Part shown: one piece after another, positions 22,774 through 30,401 of the stretch
Position numbering within the stretch: position 1 is the first letter of the stretch
How the letters are laid out: every line of letters starts with the position of its first letter
NCBI GenBank assembly: GCA_964519535.1
Contig: CAZFIR010000038.1
Span: 1 to 35,642, forward strand
From: CAYWLI01 sp964519535
Lineage (GTDB): Bacteria > Desulfobacterota > B13-G15 > RBG-16-54-18
Length of the DNA stretch: 35,642 nt
Reading direction: 5' to 3'
Made by a program: the position numbers and the translations under genes
Notes under the pieces: model-generated
What the model was told of the DNA's origin: nothing
The model's database searches: none
Seen by the model: the letters and a program-made list of their open reading frames with translations, nothing else

Positions 22774-23295
22774 ATGAAGCTGCTGCTTACCGGCCCCCCC
22801 GGTGTCGGCAAGACTACGGTTATCCGCACGGTACTCTCGGGGATTAAGATCAAGGCAGGGGGTTTCTACACCCAGGAGATGAGGAGGGGAGGACGGCGGG
22901 TCGGATTCGCCATGAAGACCCTTGATGGAGAGGAAGGGGTCCTGGCCCACATCGACAATCGCGGGGGACATCGGGTGGGGCGATACGGGGTGGATATTTC
23001 CCTCTTCGAGGCCATGGCCCTGCCGGCCCTGGAGAGGGCTTTACGGGAAAAGGAGCTCATCGTCATTGATGAAATTGGCAAGATGGAATTGTTCTCCTGG
23101 AGATTTCAGGAGATGGTCACGCGGGTCCTCGATCAGGATGAGCGACACCTCCTCGGGGTTATCCACCAGAGCAGGGAACCCTTTGCGGAGTCCGTCAAGA
23201 AAAGGGGTGCAGTGGAGGTTATCGCGGTGAGCCGCCTCAATCGTAATGAGCTCCCTGCCCAGATCATCACGCGCTTACAGGGAGCGAGGAGATGA
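22774..23295 (+). CDS. THEP1-type nucleoside-triphosphatase
   Basis: About 173 residues. Walker A is GPPGVGKTT (7-15), with GGFYTQEMRRGGRRVGF and the Walker B-like LIVIDEIGKMELFS typical of the THEP1 (NTPase_1) family, which hydrolyses NTPs in vitro and whose cellular role is unclear. ATG 22774 is chosen; TTG 22771 directly precedes it. There is no ribosome site, but the start is only 8 bases after the previous stop, so coupling is likely. Its end overlaps the radical SAM gene by four bases (ATGA). Confidence 0.88.
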   Translation: MKLLLTGPPGVGKTTVIRTVLSGIKIKAGGFYTQEMRRGGRRVGFAMKTLDGEEGVLAHIDNRGGHRVGRYGVDISLFEAMALPALERALREKELIVIDEIGKMELFSWRFQEMVTRVLDQDERHLLGVIHQSREPFAESVKKRGAVEVIAVSRLNRNELPAQIITRLQGARR

Positions 23296-24404
23296 CGCCG
23301 CTGAAAGAGGCATATGTGGATCCCTCACTGGAGGACCATCCCGTTGTTCAGCGGATTCGGCACGGCCTTGCGCATCTCCCGTGGACTGCTCGGACAGATC
23401 TCGATACGGTGACGCATGAACTGATTGCCTACAGGCACGACCCCTGGGGGGAGGGCAAGCAGATTCTCATGATTCTTCCGTATCGGGGGAGCGTGGTGAA
23501 GAACTGTCCCGGGACCATGGGTCACATCTGCTGCGGCTACAAGATCATCAACGTCATGACCAATTGCCCCATGGATTGTTCTTATTGTATCCTCCAGGTC
23601 TATTTGAACAATCCCTGTGTAACCCTCTATCCTGAGTTCGGCAAGGTCTTTCGGGAGATAGAGGTGATCCTGGATACACATCCTGATCGCATCTTCAGGT
23701 TTGGTACGGGGGAGCTCGGGGACAGCCTGGCCCTCGATGGGATCGTCGGCTTTGCCCGAGAGGTCGTCCCTTTTTTCTCTACCAAGCGGAATGCGATCCT
23801 GGAACTGAAGACCAAAGCCGCCGCAGTGGATCACCTCCTTGACCTGGACCATGGGGAGAAGACTGTGTGCTCCTGGTCCCTCAACCCACCGCAGATAATA
23901 GAGGAAGAAGAACATCTGGCAGCCCCCCTGGACGAGCGTTTGCGGGCGGCCAGGCGCTGCGCTGATGCAGGGTATCCCCTGGGATTTCACTTTGACCCCC
24001 TTATACATTATCCGGGATGGGAGGATGACTATCGGAAGGTGATTGACCTTCTCTTCGATCACATCGACCCCCGCAGGGTCATGTGGGTGAGTCTTGGTGC
24101 GCTTCGCTATCCACCCGCCCTGAAAGAGGTGGTTCGGGCGCGGTTTCCCAACTCAAGGATATTCTTCGGCGAATTGATTCCGGGTGAGGATGGCAAATTA
24201 CGATACCTCAAGCCCATCAGGGTGGAGATGTATCGGAGGCTCGTATCGTGGCTGCGGGGCTGGGACCATGATCTCTTCATCTATCTCTGTATGGAGCGCA
24301 GTGACGTCTGGCACGAGGTCTTCGGCAGCAGCCCGGGGAGCTCTGAGGGGTTGAACAGGAGATTCGAGGAGCGCGTCATCCAATTCGTGAGGCATGGACA
24401 ATGA
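23292..24404 (+). CDS. Spore-photoproduct-lyase-like radical SAM protein
   Basis: 370 residues. The radical SAM cluster motif is C92-x3-C96-x2-C99 in NCPMDCSYC, followed by ILQVYLNNP as in spore photoproduct lyase (SplB) relatives. The FGTGELGDSLALD and LELKTKAAAVDHLL segments fit that family. True SplB repairs thymine photoproducts in spores; nothing here suggests a spore-former. The protein may act on DNA damage or on a different substrate. It overlaps both neighbours by four bases, so it is bound tightly to the THEP1 and PP-loop genes. Confidence 0.85.
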   Translation: MTPLKEAYVDPSLEDHPVVQRIRHGLAHLPWTARTDLDTVTHELIAYRHDPWGEGKQILMILPYRGSVVKNCPGTMGHICCGYKIINVMTNCPMDCSYCILQVYLNNPCVTLYPEFGKVFREIEVILDTHPDRIFRFGTGELGDSLALDGIVGFAREVVPFFSTKRNAILELKTKAAAVDHLLDLDHGEKTVCSWSLNPPQIIEEEEHLAAPLDERLRAARRCADAGYPLGFHFDPLIHYPGWEDDYRKVIDLLFDHIDPRRVMWVSLGALRYPPALKEVVRARFPNSRIFFGELIPGEDGKLRYLKPIRVEMYRRLVSWLRGWDHDLFIYLCMERSDVWHEVFGSSPGSSEGLNRRFEERVIQFVRHGQ

Positions 24405-25375
24405 CCACTGCGATAGGGCTCATGTCAGGGGGGCTTGACAGCATCCTGGCGGCCAGGCTCATTCTCGAACAGGGGATAGATGTCCTCGGCATCTCTTTTA
24501 TCACCCCTTTTTTCAGCTCCCAGGGGGCTGAGCGGGCAACTGCGGCATTGGGTGTTCCCCTGCTGGTCCTGGATATCACCGAGCCCCATCTTGTCATGCT
24601 GCGCAATCCCACGCACGGATACGGCAGCAACATGAACCCCTGTATAGACTGTCACATCCTCATGCTCAGAGAGGCGGGGAGGTTGATGGAGGAAAGAGGG
24701 GGCGATTTTCTCTTTACCGGCGAGGTATTGGGACAGCGTCCCATGTCTCAGAACAAGGGGTCCTTGCGGGTCGTGGAGCGGGAGTCCGGCTATGAAGGGT
24801 TAGTCCTTCGCCCGCTCAGCGCTCAGCTGCTTCCCGAGACCGTTCCGGAGAAAGAAGGCACGGTCGACAGGGCAAAGCTCTTGGCAATCGAAGGTCGCTC
24901 CCGGAAGAGACAAATGGAATTTGCCGATAAATATCACATTACCGAGTATCTCTCACCTGCCGGAGGCTGCCTCCTCACCGATCCTATCTTCTCCCGTCGC
25001 CTGGGCGACCTTTTTTACCATCAAGAAGGGCTTCAGGGCAGGGACATAGAACTCTTGAAAGCGGGGAGACACCTCCGCCTCTCCCCCGGGCTGAAGGTAG
25101 TGGTGGGGAGGCATGCCCAAGATAACGAAAACATCTCGCAGCTGGTTGTGTCAGGGGATGACCTCCTCAGGGTGGAAGGCTATCCTGGTCCGCTCTGCCT
25201 TATCCCGTATGGGGGCACATCGGAGGATATTAAACAGGCGGCCTCCATCTGTGTGAGATACAGCGATGCCCCGGCGGATGAGGAGGTGACGGTGCTGTGG
25301 AGTAAAGATGGGGTAGAGCAAAAGATCAGCGCACGATCGTGCCCCGCCTCCCTGCCCGCTGAGCTGATGATTTAG
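24401..25375 (+). CDS. PP-loop (ThiI/MnmA-like) sulfurtransferase-type protein with extra C-terminal domain
   Basis: 324 residues. The PP-loop SGGLDS (residues 9-14) binds ATP. C81 and C84 in NPCIDCHILM and a third Cys in SPAGGCLLTDPIFSRRL resemble tRNA thiolation enzymes. The part after about residue 200 (LKVVVGRHAQDNENI...) is a separate small domain, perhaps of the NFACT RNA-binding kind; that is a recollection, not a test. A role in tRNA thiouridine formation or another ATP-dependent sulfur insertion is plausible. ATG overlaps the radical SAM stop by four bases. Confidence 0.82.
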   Translation: MTTAIGLMSGGLDSILAARLILEQGIDVLGISFITPFFSSQGAERATAALGVPLLVLDITEPHLVMLRNPTHGYGSNMNPCIDCHILMLREAGRLMEERGGDFLFTGEVLGQRPMSQNKGSLRVVERESGYEGLVLRPLSAQLLPETVPEKEGTVDRAKLLAIEGRSRKRQMEFADKYHITEYLSPAGGCLLTDPIFSRRLGDLFYHQEGLQGRDIELLKAGRHLRLSPGLKVVVGRHAQDNENISQLVVSGDDLLRVEGYPGPLCLIPYGGTSEDIKQAASICVRYSDAPADEEVTVLWSKDGVEQKISARSCPASLPAELMI

Positions 25376-25409
25376 GTGAACAAGGCCCTCTTTGGGTCTT
25401 TACGCAATC

Positions 25410-26786
25410 ATGGCATACGAGGAGATATTTAAAAGGAAAAGCAGCGCCATGGCAAGAGGCATTGTGTCCGGATCCCTTTTGGTTGTTTTTTTAATGACCT
25501 TTTTTTACTTCCCAGCCAATGCGGACGGCGTTGATCCGTGTTGTCCCCTTCATAAGGAGCTCCGATATCTCCTCCAGCCCCCACCGGATGCCGAGTTCAG
25601 GTATCAGGTCCGCCATGAGGTATTTTTTTCTTCTTCTTTGGGAAAGGAGAAGAATTTCTTTATCATCCTCCCCCCTGACTTTGATCCCCACTCCTCGAAG
25701 CGATATCCCCTCCTCATCCTCTTGCATGGGTATAATTTTCAGCGAAACAGGCTGGGGCGATCGGCGTGCGATCCCGCAGTGGCCCGTGATCTTTTGTGCC
25801 AGGCGGAACATGAGGAATATCATTGGCTCTTGCTCGAGGATATTGCGCCCATCGCCGCGGCTATGATGGACGAGAGAAACAAGACCTATCGGGATCTACA
25901 GGAGGATCTAAAGAAACGATTCCAGGAGCTCGCCACCCACGGCGGGCTGAGGGAAGAGGACTACGAGCCTTTGCAGATCGCTGCTTCCTTGGTGGAGCAC
26001 AACCTCCATCCCAAAGGTGGGCTCGATGAGCCCTGGCAACCCATCTGCAAGATGATCATCGTGCTGCCGGACGGGGATAACAGCTTTTATACGGACGAGG
26101 ACGAGGGGAAGGACCTCTTTCCATGTACCCGTAACAAGGGCTCTTGCGACGCCTTTTTGCCGGATGAGTGCCTGAGGATCTCGCCGGCTCTGCGCCGTTA
26201 CATGAAGCCCGGGGCCCTGGGGAAATACGAGAGCTATATCCTGGAGCTGATGGAATACCTCCGCAACAAGTCTTCCCTTAAAGGCAGAATCTTTTCCCCT
26301 CCCCATACCGGCATCGGCGGGTTTTCCATGGGGGGGTTCGGGGCCCTGAAGATCGCCCTGCGCCATCCCACGGTGTTTTCTTCGGTGAGCAGTCAAAGTG
26401 GCTTGGTCGATATAGAGCTGCTTACCAATAAGATAGTCCTCAAGACCACGATGCCCGAGTTCTTGGAGGTCTTCGGCCATCTCGCACCCCTGGCCCTGCC
26501 GAGCAGTTCCATCATCAATGAGTCCTATCTCAGGGCGCACAACCCCGTGCGCCTGATCAGCGAAGGGCAAGGGAAAGGGTTGCGGAACAGGATCTATTTT
26601 GACTACGGGGCACGAGAAAGCTTTGATGCCATTCGGGAGGGAAATCAAAGGTTGGAGCAATGCCTCGGCGTCACTGGTCGGATGATCTCAGTGCAGCCGT
26701 ATAACGGTAAGGCTGAACACAACTACCTCTTTTGGCGCTCGAGAATGGGAGCCGTGCTCGAACATCACTCCCGGTGTTTGAGGTAA
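25410..26786 (+). CDS. Exported esterase (alpha/beta hydrolase, esterase D-like)
   Basis: About 458 residues. An N-terminal signal peptide (MARGIVSGSLLVVFLMTFFYFPANADG) is visible in frame. Start choices are TTG 25392, ATG 25410 and ATG 25449, none with a good ribosome site; the last gives the shortest signal peptide. The hydrolase part has the oxyanion HGYNF region (LLILLHGYNF) and a nucleophile elbow GGFSMGGFGALKIALRHP. These mark the putative esterase/FrmB-type family. The late His may be in GKAEHNYLFWRSRM. An insert of about 120 residues between them is unusual. It probably acts in the periplasm. It closes the 21-27 kb run of genes. Confidence 0.82.
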   Translation: MAYEEIFKRKSSAMARGIVSGSLLVVFLMTFFYFPANADGVDPCCPLHKELRYLLQPPPDAEFRYQVRHEVFFSSSLGKEKNFFIILPPDFDPHSSKRYPLLILLHGYNFQRNRLGRSACDPAVARDLLCQAEHEEYHWLLLEDIAPIAAAMMDERNKTYRDLQEDLKKRFQELATHGGLREEDYEPLQIAASLVEHNLHPKGGLDEPWQPICKMIIVLPDGDNSFYTDEDEGKDLFPCTRNKGSCDAFLPDECLRISPALRRYMKPGALGKYESYILELMEYLRNKSSLKGRIFSPPHTGIGGFSMGGFGALKIALRHPTVFSSVSSQSGLVDIELLTNKIVLKTTMPEFLEVFGHLAPLALPSSSIINESYLRAHNPVRLISEGQGKGLRNRIYFDYGARESFDAIREGNQRLEQCLGVTGRMISVQPYNGKAEHNYLFWRSRMGAVLEHHSRCLR

Positions 26787-26987
26787 TGCCCTCATCGAGG
26801 TTGACGAGGCGTGAAAACTTTTTACAATACCCCCTCAAGACGGTAAGGGGAGCGTTTTCAAGGGCGTTCCCCTCGTGCGCTCCTCTTATGTTTCTAGATT
26901 CATCAGGCTAAGAGAAAGAATATTTAATATTGAAGATGCGGCCCCCTTTGATTTTGCCGCGAGTCAGGTGGAGCGATTGGTTAGCCA
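26787..26987. other. Left edge of the AT-rich island, attC-like sequence
   Basis: No gene. On the minus strand, right after the DUF2971 stop, comes GGCTAACC-AATCGCTCC (26986-26970), resembling the first half of integron attC sites. Further on are a hairpin GCGGC/GCCGC (26961-26939) and TTAGCC (26911-26906). The outer arms do not pair well, so the site is degraded or chance. A second imperfect hairpin near 26840-26875 (AGGGGAGCG with CGTTCCCCT) has no T tail. A 13-base segment at 26797-26809 repeats at 5307-5319. Confidence 0.4.
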
Positions 26988-27899
26988 TTAGGACTTTATG
27001 TCACGAAAATTGAATCTACGATCCATACCAATTTCCGTTTCATAAACTCGAATGTGTGCCATCGAATTCTTTGCGATTGACACTATCTCACCTTTATCTT
27101 TCGCATCCATAAGCGGCCCCAGAAATACGCGATTAAACTCTCTTGGGTTCAATTTGTAATCTGATGTGGTCCCTGCCTCATTAGGCCTGTTAAAACTTAC
27201 CACACGCCACTCTCTTTCGTAACCCCAAGCCGGAGTTTTTGTATAAGCACACATTTCAAATAAGCTCATGATGGCTTGTTTTTCCGGCATCGTTAATAAT
27301 TTAGACCAGCCGTTCGGGGTAAAAATATCTGGCCTTTCTTCAGGGTAATCTACAGGCCTGGCTAGCAAGAGAGCGCTATCAAACTCATCAATACAATTAA
27401 ACTCTATAACGGCCCCCCTGTATTTATCTGCATAGTGATACCACATAGAGACCACTTCATGACTTTCACAGAAACCTAATATTCGAAACTGGGGAATCAA
27501 GCTTCTCCAATGCTCTCGAAGCTTCTCTAAGCTGCTTTCATCCGGAGGGGTTCTTTCCAACTCTTTCTTTGCCTCTTCGATTATTTTTGTTTTGATTTCC
27601 TGAGAAGCGGCCTTTTTCAGAGTTTCGACTATTAACCTTAACTTTGGCTTTAATACTTCGGTATTGTCGGGTGGGTTTTCAATTAATTTAATGAATCGAT
27701 GAACCACTGCTTTTTTTAGCTCCGATGGAGATATGCCAAAAGCCAGCTCTCTGGCCACATCAAATGGGTCATTAAATTCCTGAGGTGAACTCCATCTCAA
27801 GGTTTTACTCTTCAATACAATTTGAGCAGTGCTCGCCGACATGTATTTGTAGAAATTATTTCGTTCATGTTTTCTATTGGGAGATTTGTACATAACCAT
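26988..27899 (-). CDS. DUF2971 domain protein
   Basis: 303 residues. NNFYKYMSASTAQIVLKSKTLRWSSPQEFNDPFD is the usual opening of DUF2971 proteins, followed by ILGFCESHEVVSMWYHYADKYRGAVIEF and WGYEREWRVVSF. The function is unknown; members are scattered on mobile DNA. Base composition (about 40% G+C) is well below the neighbours, so it was probably acquired. It is bracketed by GTTAGCCAT (26980-26988) and ATGGCTAAC (27911-27919) in inverse orientation, as expected of an integron gene cassette. ATG 27899 is used; ATG 27893 is also in frame. Confidence 0.82.
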   Translation of the reverse strand: MVMYKSPNRKHERNNFYKYMSASTAQIVLKSKTLRWSSPQEFNDPFDVARELAFGISPSELKKAVVHRFIKLIENPPDNTEVLKPKLRLIVETLKKAASQEIKTKIIEEAKKELERTPPDESSLEKLREHWRSLIPQFRILGFCESHEVVSMWYHYADKYRGAVIEFNCIDEFDSALLLARPVDYPEERPDIFTPNGWSKLLTMPEKQAIMSLFEMCAYTKTPAWGYEREWRVVSFNRPNEAGTTSDYKLNPREFNRVFLGPLMDAKDKGEIVSIAKNSMAHIRVYETEIGMDRRFNFRDIKS

Positions 27900-27912
27900 G
27901 ATTTCGCTATAT

Positions 27913-27988
27913 GGCTAACGCCGGTATGAACGGTTTCAACTTGACGCGAAGCGGCGAGTTGAAATCCGTCTCAATACTTTTGTTGAGT
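27913..27988 (-). repeat. attC-like recombination site between the two AT-rich genes
   Basis: ACGGTTTCAACT (27930-27941) and AGTTGAAATCCGT (27957-27969) pair along 12 bp with one unpaired base, around a CGC-GAA-GCG tip. Ends are GGCTAAC (27913-27919, one mismatch to RYYYAAC) and GTTGAGT (27982-27988, fits GTTRRRY). Size (76 bases), two-arm plan and the extrahelical base agree with integron attC sites. The end boxes pair only partly. Confidence 0.55.
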
Positions 27989-28002
27989 GGTTTGATCTCT
28001 TT

Positions 28003-29013
28003 TTACCTATGAAAGCTTGATCTTAATGGTATTTGCATTTCCAAGCTGTAATCCTTATTAATTAGGAGTTGAGCACATTTATGGGATAGTGATGAGGATT
28101 CTCTATTTATTGTTTTCATTTCATGAATCCATTTATTTCGAGATTTTCTTACTTTTGTAATATCCTCATATAATTTGTGTTCTAAAACTCCAGCAAATGA
28201 CATGAGTTCTAATTTAATGGATATCGAGTAATCAAGTAATATTTCTTTTCTTTCCTTATTTATAAACACAGAGATTTTGCCATCGATATTTCTTTTTCGG
28301 TTTCCCTCTACGTACTCTAACCAATTTTTCTCAATAAACATTTCTATTATAGACCAACTTGCTATTAGTGAATGTTCATAATTGTGCTCTTCGAAATCTT
28401 TTGCAGACTTTATTAACTGATCTAAAGGACTAAGCAAAGATATGTTTTCTTCTAATACTGTTTCAAACATTTTTGATGTCGCCTCCAAGACATCCTTAGT
28501 TATGACAAAATTTCTACTTTGGTTACGCCAATCCATTGATGTTGGAAGGCCTTGAGTGTATGTTGATCTATAACGCGCTAAAGCCAAGGAAGAAACAACA
28601 CTATTCCCGAAACTAGAACCTTCATCATCGATGCTGTTTTTAGATATGACCAATTCAGGACTCATTGCCATTTTATCAATATTAAAATTTGATATTTTAG
28701 ATATCATCGAGTAAAGGCAAGCCAAATAGGAATTCATCAGTTTAATTCTGTTTCGGTAAACCTCACAATCAAAATCAAAATCTTCATTTTTAACTTTTTC
28801 AGATATTTCACTGAATTCAAAACCGCTCTCAGAAAAATTCTCGAAGTCAAATATAAATAAGCCTTCTCTTAGGACTTTAAATTTTAGGCCACAATGAAAT
28901 AAGTGCCTATACATCTCATCAGATAATATATTAGGATCGAAATTAAAGTCTCGAGGCCGTTCAACAATCCAGAGAGTTGGAAAATGATAAAAAGCTGAAG
29001 CGTATGAATTCAT
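28003..29013 (-). CDS. HEPN-motif protein of unknown function
   Basis: 336 residues, strongly AT-rich (near 31% G+C), with no close family that I recognise. The N-terminal 200 residues are unassigned. The C-terminal third has helices with NYEHSLIASWSIIEMFIEKNWLEYV and then RNKWIH (R292-N-x3-H297), the R-N/D-x3-H pattern of HEPN domains, many of which are RNases in defence and toxin-antitoxin systems. Paired with a DUF2971 gene and close to vapBC, it may have a defence role. That is inference; there is no visible antitoxin partner. ATG 29013 is the furthest start. Confidence 0.7.
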   Translation of the reverse strand: MNSYASAFYHFPTLWIVERPRDFNFDPNILSDEMYRHLFHCGLKFKVLREGLFIFDFENFSESGFEFSEISEKVKNEDFDFDCEVYRNRIKLMNSYLACLYSMISKISNFNIDKMAMSPELVISKNSIDDEGSSFGNSVVSSLALARYRSTYTQGLPTSMDWRNQSRNFVITKDVLEATSKMFETVLEENISLLSPLDQLIKSAKDFEEHNYEHSLIASWSIIEMFIEKNWLEYVEGNRKRNIDGKISVFINKERKEILLDYSISIKLELMSFAGVLEHKLYEDITKVRKSRNKWIHEMKTINRESSSLSHKCAQLLINKDYSLEMQIPLRSSFHR

Positions 29014-29239
29014 AGCATTAGTCGAGCGATTGGTGTGATAATAGAGTTAAAAAAATCCACTTAACAATGTTTATATGGTTCCTTATAATACCCCAACTAT
29101 TGTTATATTTGCCATATAAGACACCTGCGAAACAAGAGCCGAATCGGGCATAGACCTTTTCTTATCAGCCACTTGCGTATAGGAGCGATTCTTATCACGG
29201 CATCTTATACTGGTCGGCATAAAACACCTCTTGGCAAGC

Positions 29240-29304
29240 TCACAGCGAGTCAGCGGGGCTGCGAACGCCCGCAGGCCCGCGTTGAGTACATGCGTGTAAC
29301 CCAT
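29240..29304 (-). pseudogene. intI: C-terminal tail of an integron integrase (IntI), frameshifted remnant
   Basis: On the minus strand, ATG GGT TAC ACG CAT GTA CTC AAC encodes MGYTHVLN, the segment around the catalytic tyrosine of tyrosine recombinases. After one frame change near 29279 the next frame reads GPAGVRSPADSL and stops at TGA (29242-29240). YTHVLNRGGxGVRSPxDxL-stop is the characteristic end of IntI as I recall it. Everything upstream of the Met is missing; the REP-like motif begins nine bases away. It is too short to act. Confidence 0.75.
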
Positions 29305-29313
29305 GCATCTTCG

Positions 29314-29328
29314 GGGTCAGGTCTCAAC
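29314..29328 (+). repeat. Half copy of the REP-like motif
   Basis: GGGTCAGGTCTCAAC shares 14 of 15 bases with GGGTCAGGTCCCAAC in the 12646-12692 palindrome. It lies directly beside the truncation point of the integrase remnant. Confidence 0.55.
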
Positions 29329-29409
29329 TTTGGCATTTCCTTTCCCCGCATCCTTTTCTCTTCCGATTTTGATATTATCACGCGTATCTACCGCGTATCT
29401 TCAGCAAAC

Positions 29410-29434
29410 AAAAAAGGGGCATAGTGTGCCCCTT
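29410..29434 (-). terminator. Intrinsic terminator, minus strand
   Basis: AAGGGGCA (29414-29421) and TGCCCCTT (29427-29434) pair exactly around TAGTG. On the minus strand the stem runs into TTTTTT (complement of 29410-29415). It probably ends transcripts from vapBC, 240 bases upstream. Confidence 0.65.
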
Positions 29435-29673
29435 GGATAGTTAAACCTAGTTTTTCTTTCCACCCCTCTGCGGCATGCCTTTACCCCCTAAGGCCGTGAA
29501 GGTGTTGTATGAACGTTACAGGTTATGTGTTTTATAGCACACAGTTTCCTAAAAGTAAATCCTGAAGAGGCACAGGTCACATTCTGCGTGATGTTTTTGC
29601 TCGATACGCTATATCGGAGTCTTTCCGTTCCTTGCTTTCGCAAACCGCTCCTGGCCGTGCAGACCAAGCCTAC

Positions 29674-30075
29674 TTACCCTGAAGGAAACCGCTCAGCAGT
29701 CAATGGTCTGATCCCGGCGATTGTTTCAAAATCGTGGTCTTGGTGCAGCAGGAGTGCGTCTGTTTCCATGGCTATCTGGGCTATACAGCAATCTATGGGG
29801 CTGCTGAGGGTAACGCCCTTTCTTCTTAACTCAAAGTAGGTCCGTGCAGCCTCTTTCCAGGTATCATCGTGGGCCTCGAGATAGTACTGGGTAGCAAGGT
29901 ATTCATCAAGCCGTCGCCATTCCTGTTCGTCTCTGGCGCCTTGGAGGAGTTCAAGCTGGGTAAAACGACTGAGGACATAGATGTCCGTACCGATCTTTTC
30001 GTGAAAGGTCTGAGAGATCTTCCCTGAATTGTCCCTGAGCACCGCAACCCAGACCGACGTATCAACAAGGATCAT
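29674..30075 (-). CDS. vapC: VapC-type PIN-domain toxin
   Basis: 133 residues, PIN ribonuclease of a type II toxin-antitoxin pair; such toxins cut RNA, often tRNA. Acidic metal ligands are D5 (ILVDTSVWV), E42 (LELLQGA), D95 (SSPIDCCIAQ) and D113 or D115 (LLHQDHDFETIA). The order and length (130 or so) are normal for VapC. Its ATG overlaps the vapB stop by four bases (ATGA), as usual for coupled pairs. G+C is closer to the chromosomal average than in the adjacent AT-rich island. Confidence 0.93.
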   Translation of the reverse strand: MILVDTSVWVAVLRDNSGKISQTFHEKIGTDIYVLSRFTQLELLQGARDEQEWRRLDEYLATQYYLEAHDDTWKEAARTYFELRRKGVTLSSPIDCCIAQIAMETDALLLHQDHDFETIAGIRPLTAERFPSG

Positions 30076-30275
30076 CCCCTCATCTTCCGCAGCTTCTTGT
30101 GATCATAGCCCTGATGAAACTCGATGGAGCCGGCCAATTCGGACAGATCCTTGCGCTTCCTGAGACGGATCAACTCACTGAGCGCCTCGTGAACCAGGTC
30201 CTTCTTGGTACGCGCCCTGCTCACGGAAAAGGCCTCTTCCAACAGCTCGTCGTCAATAATGATATTTGTCCTCAC
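30072..30275 (-). CDS. vapB: VapB-type antitoxin
   Basis: 67 residues beginning MRTNIIIDDELLEEAFSVSRARTKKDLVHEALSELIRLRKRKDL, the ribbon-helix-helix DNA-binding opening of VapB antitoxins. The C-terminus (GSIEFHQGYDHKKLRKMRG) would wrap the toxin active site. GTG 30275 is the start, with AGGAGGGGG just upstream. It is expected to bind the palindromes at 30288-30324 together with VapC and repress the pair. Confidence 0.92.
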   Translation of the reverse strand: MRTNIIIDDELLEEAFSVSRARTKKDLVHEALSELIRLRKRKDLSELAGSIEFHQGYDHKKLRKMRG

Positions 30276-30287
30276 AACCCCCTCCTG

Positions 30288-30324
30288 ATGTGTATAGTAT
30301 ACACATAATACACCAGTTATGTGT
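30288..30324. promoter_or_regulatory. VapBC operator palindromes
   Basis: ATGTGTATA-G-TATACACAT (30288-30306) is a perfect 9-bp palindrome. It shares bases with a second inverted pair, ACACATAA (30301-30308) and TTATGTGT (30317-30324). Position just upstream of vapB and symmetry fit an autoregulatory VapBC site. Confidence 0.7.
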
Positions 30325-30401
30325 CATGTCAAGGGAGATTCGTTGGCCCCTGTAGGGAGAGGAGATCCATCAGAAGGAAGATGGTATCTTCTCGGTAGAT
30401 A

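Larger units (their letters stand above)
29014..29673. other. Gene-less stretch with integron and repeat remnants
   Basis: 660 bases without an intact gene. It contains two more AATCGCTC (minus strand) attC-like starts near 29022 and 29183, the tail of an integron integrase (29240-29304), a half copy of the REP-like motif (29314-29328) and a minus-strand hairpin with T tail (29410-29434). From 29441 to 29673 I see nothing further of note. Confidence 0.5.

Noticed and set aside
23325..24062. 245-codon minus-strand ORF inside the radical SAM gene
   Set aside because: Shadow; the opposite frame has the radical SAM cysteines and is coupled to both neighbours.
25908..26660. 250-codon minus-strand ORF inside the esterase gene
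   Set aside because: Shadow; the esterase frame has a signal peptide and a clear nucleophile elbow.
26840..26875. Hairpin behind the esterase gene as terminator
   Set aside because: The stem has a mismatch or wobble and no T run on either strand.
29083..29304. 73-codon minus-strand ORF beginning MGYTHVLN as a real gene
   Set aside because: Only its first codons match an integrase; the match continues in another frame to a stop at 29240, so it is a frameshifted remnant.
29525..29550. TTATGTGTTTTATAGCACAC as a second VapBC operator
   Set aside because: Only half of the palindrome is present and it lies downstream of vapC.
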